From: Anaeramoeba flamelloides
Taxonomy: Eukaryota > Metamonada > Anaeramoebidae
DNA length: 64,000 bases
Assembly: GCA_027625915.1 (NCBI GenBank)
Contig: JANTQA010000023.1
Location: 18,476,001-18,540,000 of the forward strand
Direction of reading: 5' to 3'
Numbering within the stretch: the first letter of the stretch is position 1; every line of letters begins with the position of its first letter. Below are positions 10,800-21,951 of this stretch, in pieces. The translations under genes were made by a program, and so were the position numbers. The notes under the pieces were generated by a model. It was not told the origin of the DNA and did not search any database. It saw only the letters and a program-made list of their open reading frames with translations.

Positions 10800-11784
10800 T
10801 TAGACTTTGGAAAAAAATGAACTACAAAAAAATGATAAGCAGTTGGTTAAATGTTTTCCAAAAAAGAAAAAAGAAGTGAGTTTTTTGAAACAACTAACTG
10901 TTTTTTTGGTGAGGAACTTACTTCTCAGTGATTAAATAGGTGGGCAAATATCGATATCTTAGATCAAGAGGTAAAAACGATTTCATTTTATAAAACAAAA
11001 TCTCCCAATCAAGAAAAAGATACAAGTGTCGAGAAGGAAAGAAGTAAATTTGAAGATCTTTTTAGGATAGGAAATCACTAAGTTATTGAAATCACCAGAC
11101 TTTGTGCTTGGATTCTATTTTAAGTGGTATACACATTTTCTGACTAATTTTGAAAGTTATTTGTGAATTTTAAATTGATTGTTTAAAACTTTTTCAAAAA
11201 GTTACTATGAACATTGTCGAGAAGAAGGCCTACATTCTCACAAGCAAATAAGTTTATTACAGTTAACCGAAAACGAAAATGAGGAAGTGGGTAGAAACAG
11301 TAGCCAGACTGTAATCGAATATAAAAATCAAATAAATCTGTAAAGTATTTATTTTATTTATTATTAAAATCAAAGTGTATTATTGAAAATTTTTATCTTA
11401 TTGTTCAATGTTTAAGCTTATTCAAATCTTATATTCGAATTAATTTTGGCTCTGTACAAAAAGATCAAAATTGTCTTTCATTTTTTAAGAAAAATCACTA
11501 TTTATTATTTCAAATTAATCGTAAAAAGTCTTCAATCCTGAAAGAGAAATTAAAAATTTAAGGTTCTTGATAATTAATAAAAAATTGAAATCTTACAATA
11601 TTTTAACAATCTTTACTTGGAAATCTCGATGAAAATTACACTCCATTTATTTTGAAACATACAGTAAGACATAAAATATTATAATAAATCCCGTAAAAAA
11701 ACAAAATATGAAAAAACTAAAAAAATATTATAAATTTTTATTGTAATTAAAATGAGGGAGATAGGTATCATAGAAAAACACATA
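10800..11784. other. Intergenic DNA, nothing recognised
   Basis: This covers the promoter side of the B-box gene and the DNA up to the broken gene at 11785. It is a little less AT-rich near 11040-11300 but shows no open frame above about 40 codons, RNA gene or repeat that I can recognise. Confidence 0.4.
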
Positions 11785-12284
11785 TTAAGAAAAATAAAAC
11801 ATTCCTTGTTGAAGACAATCCAATAAATCCAATGTGTCTTGCAAAGGAAAATCTATCAAATAATCAGATAAAGTTTTTGGATTAATGCATTTGCTATCTT
11901 CAATGTTACTTCCATGATTTTTTTTCCTATGGTTGTTGTGGTATCATTCTTAATTATTTGATAGACTAAATCAGTGCTATCCAAAAGAGTTTCTATTAAA
12001 AATAATTCAATATTATTATTTAGATTTAATTTTTTTACAATACAGGTGATCTGTTTTTTCAAATACTTTTGTTTTAATATTGGCAGATTGATACTGGAAT
12101 TATTTTTAGTGAGATAATCGAAAAATTTGTAGATAGACTTGATTTTGATAATTTTTTCTTTTTTGGATATGATTTCATTTAATAATTTTTGTTTTAAATA
12201 GGGCGATATTTTTTTTACAATAAATGATTTTGTATATTTTACTTAACTTGTTTGCATTAATTTAGTGAGCTTTTGCAAAGACAT
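11785..12284 (-). pseudogene. Broken gene of unknown family (about 165 codons)
   Basis: From an ATG at 12284 the frame reads MSLQKLTKLMQTS, meets TAA at 12243-12245, then continues in the same frame with clearly protein-like sequence (KKISPYLKQKLLNEIISKKE, LPILKQKYLKKQITCIVKKL, ELFLIETLLDSTDLVYQII). At an eight-A run near 11920 the likely frame shifts and goes on as SNIEDSKCINPKTLSDYLID and FPLQDTLDLLDCLQQGMF to a TAA at 11785. One in-frame stop and one homopolymer frameshift suggest a pseudogene. The frameshift could be a sequencing error, and a short intron could remove the stop, but no good splice signals are seen. The predicted protein is alpha-helical. I do not recognise the family. Confidence 0.5.
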
Positions 12285-13529
12285 TTGAATAAAATAAAAT
12301 TTATTAAAAAAAAATGAAATTGATATCTTTTGAAAAGAATGAAAATCAAAATAAAACAGAAAAATTAATAAATTCATTATTTTGTTAATAATTATTTTTA
12401 TATGTTTCAAAGGGAATAAACTAGGGTAGTTAGAATATTTACAAATTCACTCACCCAAACGCTGGAAATTCATTTAGATATTTTTATTTTATCTTGACTG
12501 AATTTATTATTATTATTATTATTATTTAAGAAAGAGCTTCAAATTTTGGAAAGACAACACCGAAATGAAATAATATAAAATTCATTTTTGAGTGATCATT
12601 TTAATCAAAAAAATCTCTCCAGAATATGATTTTTAAAATTGATCAAAATTGAAAGAATCAAATTGTAATAAAGCCCTTCTAACAATATCATAAAAATTTA
12701 TATGACGTATAGATTGGTTCTCTATTATAAATTTGTCTTTGATTAAATAGAAAATTCAATTTCTATTATATGATAAAAATTTCACTTTCAGTTGCATCAT
12801 TAGAGACATTTGTTTTTGTCAGTATAACAGAAATAAAAATTGAATTTCATAAAAAACGAAATCACAAAAACCTGTGAAACTACCAAAACCATGGAAATTT
12901 GAAAAAAATTTTCTGTTATTGATTTTAAATCATTTAGATCTGAGATTTTAACAATTTTGGAAATTGATGATCTACATTAACATAAGTTTTTTTATGATTT
13001 TTTTTTATGGAAACCAAAAAAGTGTTAAACATAATATTTTAACTCTATTCGAAATTTTTCAGTTTCTGATGAACTTTCATAAACATGTTACGGTTTGTCT
13101 TATAGGTTACATTTCTAGAATAGAAAAATATTTTCTATTTCTTAGAAAATTACAGGGTAGGGTTGGGGTGGCGGTAATATTTAATACTGAAAATTTGACA
13201 TTAGTCAATTAATTTGTAATCAAAAAATTTTGTAAAAAAAAAAGTCAAATAATACAAATCAGGTAAATTTGTTTGATTTGTTTTTCTTTGGGTGGTAGCT
13301 CTAAATTTATTGTTGATAAATTATAAATAATATCCTATTTTCTACCTCATTTCATCATTTGGAAAAAAAATGTAAAAAATATTTCGAAAAAATCCTAAAT
13401 AATTTTCTTTTTTTAATAAAACTTTCAAAATTAAGATATCTATTTCTGACATAGAATATTAAATTTTATAGATTTTTTTATTTATTACAATTATATTGAA
13501 ATTTTGTTTTCTAATTTGCAATATCGATA
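12285..13529. other. Intergenic DNA, nothing recognised
   Basis: AT-rich with a short ATT/TTA microsatellite near 12508-12530 and a G-rich patch at 13152-13173. The longest plus-strand frame (12964-13212) has Phe/Ile-rich composition typical of chance frames. Confidence 0.4.
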
Positions 13530-13800
13530 GTCACTTGGCACAAGAATTTTATTCTAATGTTATTGAAATTGTGGATAGCTTTGTATATAAATAAATTGAT
13601 TTCCATCGGAATTTTCTTTGATTTTCAATTAAAGATCCAAATAAAAGTTGGTATTGTTCTCAATTAACCTTAAGAATTTTTGTTTTTTCATTATTTATGA
13701 AAATATATTAATTGGTTAGTTTTACTTCAGATAGATATCAACTATTATTTCGAATTCATTAGTCACTTTTTTTTGTATATTTTCTTCAAAGGATAATTAT
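13530..13800 (+). repeat. Dispersed segment R6, copy 1
   Basis: Matches 59115-59400 in the same orientation. Shared blocks include TTATTCTAATG, a block around AAGAATTTT and GAAAATATATT, and AGATATCAACTAT-like sequence. It has no coding content. Its nature is unknown; probably an old dispersed duplication. Confidence 0.5.
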
Positions 13801-15053
13801 AAAAAATAATTGATATTTGAAAATTTTTGTGATACCTCTTTCAGAATTTGAAATTTTTGTAAAATCATTAATTTTACTCTATTCTTTGGAACACATGAGA
13901 ATCTAAAGGTAAAAGGACGAACTTCTAGTACTCGCTCTTTAAAAAAAAATAAATAGATAAATATATAAAAAAAAAAACATTGTTTTGTCATAGTAAAAGT
14001 ATTCATATAATAACTATTATATTGTCTCAATTTTCATAATGTTTAATTGGATTTTTATAAGAATTTTTATTTTCCAACTTGACTCTCTTCTAAAAAAACC
14101 GACAAGGATCTTGAAAAAAATGAAAAATGCAAGAAAAAAATAGAAAAAAAAAAAACATTAATCAGATAAACTGGTTCTGATCTCAAAAATGAATTTTTAA
14201 TTTTAAAAAAGAACTTTTAATAAAACCCAACAAAGTTGTTTCTAATACAATGATAAAATTACTCAAAGTTTTTAAAAAATAAACTCTTTTTTAACTATTA
14301 TGACTCACCCGAAATAATAAAATAAAAAAAAAAAATATCCATTTAGTATTCAAGAAAAATTAATAACTAAATCTGATTTATAATTCGCTTTTAAGTTATT
14401 CTAAATATATAATAACCTGATATTTTAGAAATTAAAATAAGAAAAAACCAAAAACTAAAAAAAAGTGAGTAACAATTTTTGAAATGAGTATTACAGATTT
14501 TTTATTACTGAACTTTCACTGAAAAAAAGTTAAAGAACAAGATTTTTTCTGAATAATTAAATTCATTTTAAAGACATTAGATAGTCACAATTTTCATAGT
14601 GATTATTGCTCTTTTTGAAGCTCCTATTGTTTTCACAGGATCTTTTTTTGAAAAAAACCAATCAAAAAAAAAAAAAAAAAAGAAAAAGAAAAATAAAAGA
14701 AAAAAAAAATTTGCAAAATTAGAATAAATGATTCTGATCTAAAAATTTAAAAATATTTTTTTGAAAGAATACTGGAATAAACCCTCAAAACTACTTCCAT
14801 AAACATTATAAAGTGAGCCAATATTTTTGAAAAATAGTTTAGTTTAAATTATATTTTATCAATAACTATAATTAATGAAAAAAATAAAAATTTAAAAAGT
14901 TAAAACCAATTAAGAAAATTATTAGTTATTTATTTTTATTCTTCTGAAAAAAAAAAAAAAATCAATCACTGTATAAAATTCAAATAAAGATAACATTATG
15001 TGATTAATTCTTGTATTATTTTAAAAAGAAAATCAAAAAACAAATAAAAAAAT
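13801..15053. other. Intergenic DNA with A-rich tracts
   Basis: Several long A runs (for example near 14668-14710). Weakly similar A-rich blocks around 14090-14280 and 14640-14850 both contain a GATTCTGATCT-like or GGTTCTGATCT-like core, also echoed near 60750. No gene is seen. Confidence 0.3.
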
Positions 15054-15929
15054 CTAATTATTTTTTGATTTCTTTAAGTTCTGAACAATTTTATGAATGT
15101 TGATTGTTTTTGATAAATGTTTTGAATTGGTTGGTTTTGTTTTGTTTTGATATCTAAAGAATGAATTATTAATATTCTCATCATTATATGTTGTCACATT
15201 ATTTTTTTTGGTTTTTTCTTCTTCTTTTTCTTTTCGGGGAAGTTTTTGAGAATGGTTATTTGTTTTTAACGCTTCATCTGTTGTATTTTTTGAATCATTC
15301 TGGAAATTATTTGTATTATAATTATTGGGTTGGTTTGTTAATTCTTTCACATCTTGAATTTTATTATAAAATGTTTTTAAATTTTCTTTAAATATTGTTT
15401 CGGACTTGTTTTGAAAACACGTGTTTGGATTTAAATCGTCCAATAAACAATTGTTTGGAATATTTTTAATATTATTACCAATGTTCAAATCAGTATGATT
15501 TAATTTCACTATTTTGTCTTCTTCAATGTTTAGATTATCTAACAGTCTGTTTTCTGAATTTAAGAAATTTTTTTTTTTCATATTTCGTGTTTTGATTGAA
15601 AAAGTTGGATGTATGGTTTTATGTGAATAAGAGCTTGATGGATAACGATAAGTTTTGTCATTTTTTTTTTTTCTTGTTTTGTTATTTCTTCCCCTTTTTG
15701 TTGATTTTTTTGAAATAATTGTATATTTGTATTTTGAATGTTGCTGATCAGTTTGTGGAGAATTAATTTTGAGGGTGATATTATTTTTCTTTTTCTTTTT
15801 TTGATTTATTAAAGTAATTATTTTTGGATCATTGAAATCTTTTTTTCCAATTGTTAACAATATTTTTTTTTGGTTATTATGTGATAAATGTGTTTTTATT
15901 GGGCTTTTTCTTTTCCGATCACTTCGCAT
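15054..15929 (-). CDS. Basic low-complexity protein of unknown function
   Basis: An uninterrupted 291-codon frame from ATG at 15929, with a stop in frame ten codons upstream, so this start is sound for a single-exon gene. The N-terminal 110 residues are very basic (MRSDRKRKSPIKTH, KKSTKRGRNNKTRKKK) and could hold nuclear-localisation or DNA-binding segments. The rest is rich in Asn, Lys, Thr and Ser with no recognisable domain, membrane segment or signal peptide. The open length in such an AT-rich genome makes real coding likely. A nuclear role is only inferred from charge. Confidence 0.6.
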   Translation of the reverse strand: MRSDRKRKSPIKTHLSHNNQKKILLTIGKKDFNDPKIITLINQKKKKKNNITLKINSPQTDQQHSKYKYTIISKKSTKRGRNNKTRKKKNDKTYRYPSSSYSHKTIHPTFSIKTRNMKKKNFLNSENRLLDNLNIEEDKIVKLNHTDLNIGNNIKNIPNNCLLDDLNPNTCFQNKSETIFKENLKTFYNKIQDVKELTNQPNNYNTNNFQNDSKNTTDEALKTNNHSQKLPRKEKEEEKTKKNNVTTYNDENINNSFFRYQNKTKPTNSKHLSKTINIHKIVQNLKKSKNN

Positions 15930-16312
15930 AGATTGTCCTTTTGTAGATTTAAATTATCAAAGAGAAATTTTTAATTAAAGAAAATAGTAATTATTTTTTA
16001 AAGAAAAATGATTATTTAAATCGGTTGAACCGAAATCTGATTTAAAAACTGACATTTTCAGAAATACAAAAATGCCTTGATCTGATTTATAAATATACTC
16101 TTGAATCAATTATTATTGAAAAAAATTTACAAAACCACGATTAGTCAACTTATTTAAAAATAACTAATGTTAGTATACAGAGTTTGAGATAAAATTCATC
16201 TAAATCTTGTATCCGAGTACATATATTTTTTTAGTATTGATCATAATAAATAAATCCTTTATTAACAAGTTCCGATTAACTTTTTTTGAATTTTGATTTT
16301 TTTTTTCTAACA

Positions 16313-16487
16313 CAGCCAGTTCCACTTTTAAAACACAAACTTTCAACAACCTTTTATGCACAAGAAAAATATCCAATCTAAAGAAAATTTTATGGCATTT
16401 TTTTTTTCTACAAATTATTTTACTAGATATCGAATTTAGTGACTTAATTTTGGTTGAAATTTTATGTCTTAAAAGTGGGAATGACTG
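16313..16487. repeat. TA-flanked MITE, copy M4 (degenerate)
   Basis: The left end CAGCCAGTTCCACTTTTAA and the right end CTTAAAAGTGGGAATGACTG are inverted copies of one another and match the ends of the elements at 45084, 46569 and 51980. The inner block CAAACTTTCAAC is shared too. A TA follows the right end. It is the most diverged of the four copies. Confidence 0.7.
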
Positions 16488-16529
16488 TAACAAGTTAAGT
16501 TGAAGAAAAAAAAAAAATCAATAAACCCT

Positions 16530-16800
16530 AAGAAAAAAGTGTTTTATAACAGGTTATAAAGGTGTTGTAAAGGTGTTATAAAAGTTTTAAATGTTATAAA
16601 ATTTTATAATAAAAACTTTTATAACACAAAGTTTTGTTATAAAATGTGTTATAATATTTGTAACATGTTATAAGCCAGTCTGTTATAATAATATTTTTTT
16701 TTTTTTTAGCCAAATATTGAAAAAATCATCATGTTAAAGGAAATTTTGTTATAAAAAGCTTATATAGATGTTATAAAAAAATTTTTTTTTTATTAGGGAA
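16530..16800. repeat. TTATAACA-rich repeat
   Basis: Many direct and inverted copies of GTTATAAAA/TTTTATAAC in about 270 bp. Its right side (GAAAAAATCATCATGTTAAAG) resembles the right end of the inverted-repeat element at 45970-46465 (GAAAAAATCATCATATCAAAG), so the two may be related. Confidence 0.45.
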
Positions 16801-17273
16801 GTGGTTCTAATTTGGTGGAAAAATTATTGAAGAAGTAGAATAATGATGATAATTTAGCTTTTTCTAATATATGATTATTTTTAAACAGTGGTAGAAATCC
16901 TTTTACAAATTGTAAGTTTAATATTTTCTCACATCAACTTCAGCCAAGTACAATATTAAGCAAATAGACATTATTATGATGATGATCAAGAAAATTTTGA
17001 ACAAAATCAATATAAATGGATATAACCAATTACCTCTTAATACTCAAGCACAAAACTGGAATTTTTATTAAATTTACTTTTTTTTTTTTTTGTTTTTTTT
17101 TTTTTTAATTTCTTTTATTTCTTACTTTTTTTACTTTTTCAATATGTTTATTGAAAAATAATATTTTCATTTTGTTTTTTCTTTTTCATGATTAGCAATT
17201 CTATATATCTAAATTTTTTTTTATAGTCTGAGATATTTTTTATATTTTTAGTATTCACTTATAGCACTCATTA

Positions 17274-17275
<2 letters not shown>

Positions 17276-17317
<42 letters not shown>
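17276..17317. repeat. AT dinucleotide microsatellite
   Basis: About 21 units of alternating A and T. A shorter AT run occurs near 52859-52884. Confidence 0.9.
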
Positions 17318-17319
<2 letters not shown>

Positions 17320-17724
17320 AAAGAGTTGGATCAAATCATTTTTTTTGTTATTTTGTACCCGCTTTGGTTCTTTATTTTTTTTTGGTTGATTCAAGAGGAC
17401 AAGAAAATTTTACAAACATGCGCCCTAATACAACAATTATTTTACTTTTTATTGTTTTTTTTTTTTTTTTTTTTTCAATATTTATAAAAAAAAGTCAATT
17501 TGAAAAAAAACGGGTATGAATTTTCAAATTAAATTTAAGAAAATTGAATATTTGTAATTTCTCATAAAATAAATAAATTTACTATTAAAAAAAATATTTG
17601 TTACTAATGTTAATTTTTCAAAGAAATTGAGAACTTTTGCATGAGATGTTCAAGAGAAAGGTCCCAAACATATTTTTAACATTTTATTTTTTTCATAAAT
17701 TTATGGAATGTAAAGGTATACTTA

Positions 17725-17961
17725 TTATGTATTATCGACTATCATTTGAAGTTTGTAATTTCTTTTATTTCTGAACAATTGTATATTGGTTAATTTTTTA
17801 AAAAAAATATATTTTTTCGTTTTTGGATCGTGTACCTTTGAGTGGAATAGATTTTTCTTGGGTTTTTTAAAGGCTTTATGAAGAAAAGATTTAATAAATA
17901 CAGGATAAGAAGAATAGTTGTACTGTCGAAAAAAACATTTAGCTTTCAATTTAGAATCTTT
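17725..17961 (-). other. Unassigned open frame, possible 3' exon
   Basis: Open for 79 codons without an ATG, flanked upstream by TAA. The reading FIKSFLHKAFKKPKKNLFHS and further basic, aromatic sequence looks more protein-like than the surrounding chance frames. It could be the last exon of a gene whose upstream exons were not found, or a relic. No family is recognised. Confidence 0.22.
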
Positions 17962-18689
17962 TTATTTATTATTTTAAAATATGTAAAAATTTGACATTAA
18001 AAAGTTCTTCTAGTTCTCCAGAGATAATATACATAATTCAACAATTTTTGGACATATGAGTCCTTCAGAGTTGTTTTCTTTTTATTAACCCAAAATAAAT
18101 TAAAAAAAGTTGACATGCATTTTTTTTTTTTTTTTTAGAGGATTCGGTATTTGATATGTTTAAGGAACACGGATAAAATTTTTTTAAAATTTAAATTGAA
18201 ATTTGAGGATTAGATTTTTGATTAATGTTAATGGTTCAAAAAATATTAAATGTTATTTTTTCAATAAAAATTGAAATTTGTAATAACAAATATTGTAAAC
18301 GAAAATCATTTTTCTCCTTAGGAATTCAAAAAATGATCTTTTTCTAATTATCATTGTCAAAAAAATATATTTTTGAAATTTTATTAATTTTTAAATAGGT
18401 ACTCTTTCGTAACAAGGAAAAATAAAAATAAAAATTGTGATTTATGTAAAGAAAAGTTAAATATTGATATCATTGAAAGCTTGAATCATTTTTATGGGAC
18501 TGTTCGGCCGATGAAAAAAATTGATTAATCTGGATATCTGAATTTGATAAAAAAAAAATAAAAAAATTAATAATTTCTCCGATATTATTAATAAAAAGAA
18601 TCCATCAATTACAATATCATTAGTAGGTGATAATCCAATTTTTGATTCTTTAACAAAATATCTTAAAAAAAGTTAAAAATTAAGTGAGT

Positions 18690-19140
18690 ACAGTATAGTG
18701 TCGTAGAGTGCCTAGATTTTCCAGAATCCAAAAGAATGGAGAAAAATCAAAGATTTTGCTCAATTCTTTTAAATTCTGGAAAAGCTAACAGCAGTTTTCT
18801 TGGGGTTTTCTGTTTTATTTGTTAAATCTATTGATTTTCGTTAGGTTTTTTCTGTTTTCTATTTATTTAAAAAATAAAAAAAACCTAGAACACTTCACAA
18901 ATAAACAGAAAACTCAAGAAAACACCTAGAACACTTCACAAATAAACAAAAAACCCAAGAAAACCTAACGGTGGTTTTCCAGAATTCAAAAGTTATCAGA
19001 AAAATCAGAGATTTCACTGTATTATTTTAAATTCTAGAAAACTTACAGGTGGTTTTTTTAATTTGAGAAATAAAAAGAAAATTTTATCAATTATCTTTTT
19101 ATTAATCAAATTAAAAAAAAAACCTAACGGTACACGGGAG
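18690..19140 (-). repeat. Fold-back repeat R7, copy 2
   Basis: Contains two tandem units CCTAGAACACTTCACAAATA, the reverse complement of the units at 9084-9165, plus forward-orientation blocks (GGGGTTTTCTGTTTTATTTG). The outer left end (AGTATAGTGTCGTAGAGTGC) resembles the left end of copy 1. Blocks with CCAGAATTCAAAAG and its complement form further inverted pairs. No coding capacity. Confidence 0.6.
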
Positions 19141-21431
19141 AAAAGTAATTTTCTCTCTTGAAAAAATAAATAAATAAAAAAATTATATTTTTATCTCTCT
19201 ATAACTTCATAATTCTTTTTTGAAATTTTATTTAATGAATCATTTTTCTTAATTAATGTCAATTGCAAAATAAAAAGTTCAAAATTTTAAGTCAACTTTC
19301 CAAAAAAATCATATCTCAAGAATTCAAATAAATAACTAAATTCCCCATATGAAAGGGAAATTAATGATTTATGCAGGTATTAAAAATGAAAAATTTGAAA
19401 TGTTACATAATTTGCAATTGTTTTGTGGAAAGTTGAATGTAAATTTTGTTTGGTTTAATTTGCAACAAATAGTATATGTTGTTGTCACCCTATTATCGTC
19501 TTTCTTTTATTTTGTCAATTCGATGATTTTTTGTAAGGTGTCAAATATTTATATAATTGGGTAAAGTTAGAAACATGGAATAGCGAAACCCGTGTAGAAA
19601 TTAAGGAAAAAAACTGAAATAATTAAGATATCAATTGTTATTTATGTGATCAACTTTACAAAACAAAAACAAAAACTTTATACTGTTTACAAACAACAAA
19701 TACTTGAGAAAAAGGTTTTTCAAATTATCAATAAAACCAGATAAAAAAAGAAATTTCCACAAAGACCAGAAGTAAAACTATTTGTGTTTTCACAAACAAA
19801 AAAAATGTATTAAAAATGGTTTGGTGCTAAAACTGAATGAAAAAGTAGTTTCCTTTCAACTTTGAAATTTTTAAAATTGAACAACCCAAATTAATTCTCA
19901 CATTTTCCACAAAAACACTTTAATTTGCGAATAACAACTTGAGAATTGAAAACCAGTATTATTCCAATAATATCCTTCTTTTAAAAAAAATTATATACCC
20001 TCAAATTTAAGTCAAGTTTTCATTTAATTTCGATTAAAACGAATCTGAATTTAATCGGATTAATTCTAAAAAGTATTCAAATTTTAAATTACATTTAGGT
20101 GAAATAAAAGAAAAAAAATGTTGTGACTTTGTGAAATCTTGGGTTATTTTCCAAACACTGCAAATAGAACAGCATAGCTGCTGTTGATCACAAATATTTT
20201 CCCACCTTATTACTTTTGATAGATAAATTGATAAGATTAGTTCTTGATTTTAATAGAATCTTTATTTGCAACTAAAAACCCTTAAGAAGTTAAGAAATAA
20301 GCAACAACCACCAAAATTTTTTGAATACTAAGATTCAAAGCAAATCATCACAATATAACTTTTTTCACAAAGAAAGAGTCTGATCATCAGAAAAAAAAAA
20401 ATTATAAAAGTAAAAAGAGTCAAATAAAAAATTTTTGTTCGATTGTTTTGAGTATAAACACAATTGAGTAAAGATAAAAAATTTCAATTGTCAATTTCAT
20501 TATCTCTTTACAAAATAGTAAATTTGTAGGGCAAAAAATTTACTCGTATTTTTTTTTCATTTTTCACCCGTTTTCTCAATAAAAAGAGAGAGCAAACTGA
20601 TAAAATAATACTTTGAGACAAACAATTACAAGTGATTGATCATTAAAAATAAATAAGTGGTTATTTTGGATTTTATGTCAAACCTTTATTTTCATCTGAA
20701 AGTAAAAAGAAAGTGTAAAATTTTTTTCCCATTTAAAATTCAATTTTGAAGAAGTTAGAAGAGGGTTTTTAGAACATTTTTAAATTTTCGAAAAAAAATA
20801 AATGTCTTTTTGAGTTTAAGATGAGAACATGTGAGAGACTCAAATTTACAAGACAGGCTCATTCTTAAAAGTAACCCAAAGCTTCGAAAAGGTTATATCA
20901 TTTAAAAAAAAGTTAAATAAAAAATCTCAAAAAAGTTACAAAAATTGTTCAATGTTTCTAAAGGAGAATGTAAATGGGTTTTTTCTCCAGTTTACATATA
21001 TCAGTTGGGTTGTTCCAAATTATTCACCTTTTGATATGGTCAATAAAACTTACATTTTTGGAATTATTTACAAATTCTCATAATTGTTTTTTTTTAATTC
21101 TTGTTGTGAAAATATGAATTTGTATCTGAAGTAAACGAATTTAATTAGCCAAATTTTCTCTATGTAGGGCTTTTAAAGTCAAAAAATAAAGAAATATTTT
21201 TGAGACCCAATTACAATTAAAATTTTTTTAATCTGTGTTATTTATGAGGAGTAAAAGTCCAGATTTTGTCTACAAATTTAAAATATTAAGGTATTTCCCT
21301 ATTCCAAAAAATTCAGAATAATTTGAGATTCGTTATATGGAGAAAAGAGTTTCATTGAGTTCAGGAAAAATCAAAGCCAAAACTTTTTTTTCAGTTTAAT
21401 TCAAAAAAATTTTCAAGTAAATGGTTGAAAA
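19141..21431. other. Intergenic DNA, nothing secure
   Basis: One plus-strand frame of 71 codons from ATG 19349 (hydrophobic second half VYVVVTLLSSFFYFV) has no support beyond its length. The rest is AT-rich with no recognised RNA gene. It lies downstream of the second B-box gene and contains its 3' flank. Confidence 0.4.
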
Positions 21432-21951
21432 TCAAAAAATAATTCTTTTGCAAATATTTCTCGAGTAACCAACACACTTACCACAATTGTCTTTCAAATA
21501 ATTTTGTTCTTCAACGATCTTTTCTATTAAAGAAGCAAATTTTTTACAGTTTTAGGTTTCTGTCGAATTGAGAAATATTTTTACTAATTTCCAAAAAATA
21601 TAAACTAAAAATTTGAGAAAAATTGAAAAAAAACTTACGATAGTATTCCCAAACACAAACTTGGTGCTCCATATATGACTCATTACAAGGGTGTTTTTTG
21701 ATCATACAGCCGTGACACAATTTGATGTTTTCGGTCCTACAGTAAAAATGACAGGGTTCCATGTTGCAAAGCTGACAACAGTCGACATTTGAAATTTGAG
21801 TTTCTTGTTTAAATTCCTTCTTCTCATTATTTTGTGGTAATTTATTGTTCACATTAGAAAGAGGTTCGGTTTGGTTCTTGTTATGTGTTTTGCATTCACA
21901 TCTGATCTTTTGTTCTTCTTCTATTTCTTCAGATCTTTGTGGAAAAGACAT
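21432..21951 (-). CDS. Small B-box zinc-finger protein (two proposed exons)
   Basis: Exon 1 (21639-21951) starts with ATG. An acidic, Gln/Asn-rich leader of about 55 residues precedes CCQLCNMEPCHFYC, then CHGC and His residues (KKHPCNESYMEH), a B-box-type zinc finger. The exon ends at a strong donor (minus strand GTAAGT from 21638). A 115-nt intron ends at TTTAATAG (21524), where exon 2 continues in frame with KIVEEQNYLKDNC and CGKCVGYSR to TGA at 21432. That gives 405 nt, 134 residues. The size matches the other B-box gene at 10281-10799, suggesting a family of minimal B-box proteins. A further donor-like GTAAGT at 21481 could extend the gene if used. Confidence 0.6.

Noticed and set aside
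13150-13180. G-rich patch (GGGTAGGGTTGGGGTGG), quadruplex- or telomere-like
   Set aside because: Single occurrence without tandem repetition, so it is not a telomeric repeat. A quadruplex is possible but unsupported.
12964-13212. Plus-strand frame of 82 codons
   Set aside because: Phe/Ile-rich composition typical of chance frames in AT-rich DNA. No homologous feature recognised.
16200-16493. Minus-strand frame of 97 codons
   Set aside because: It runs through MITE copy M4. The open frame is a by-product of the inverted repeat.
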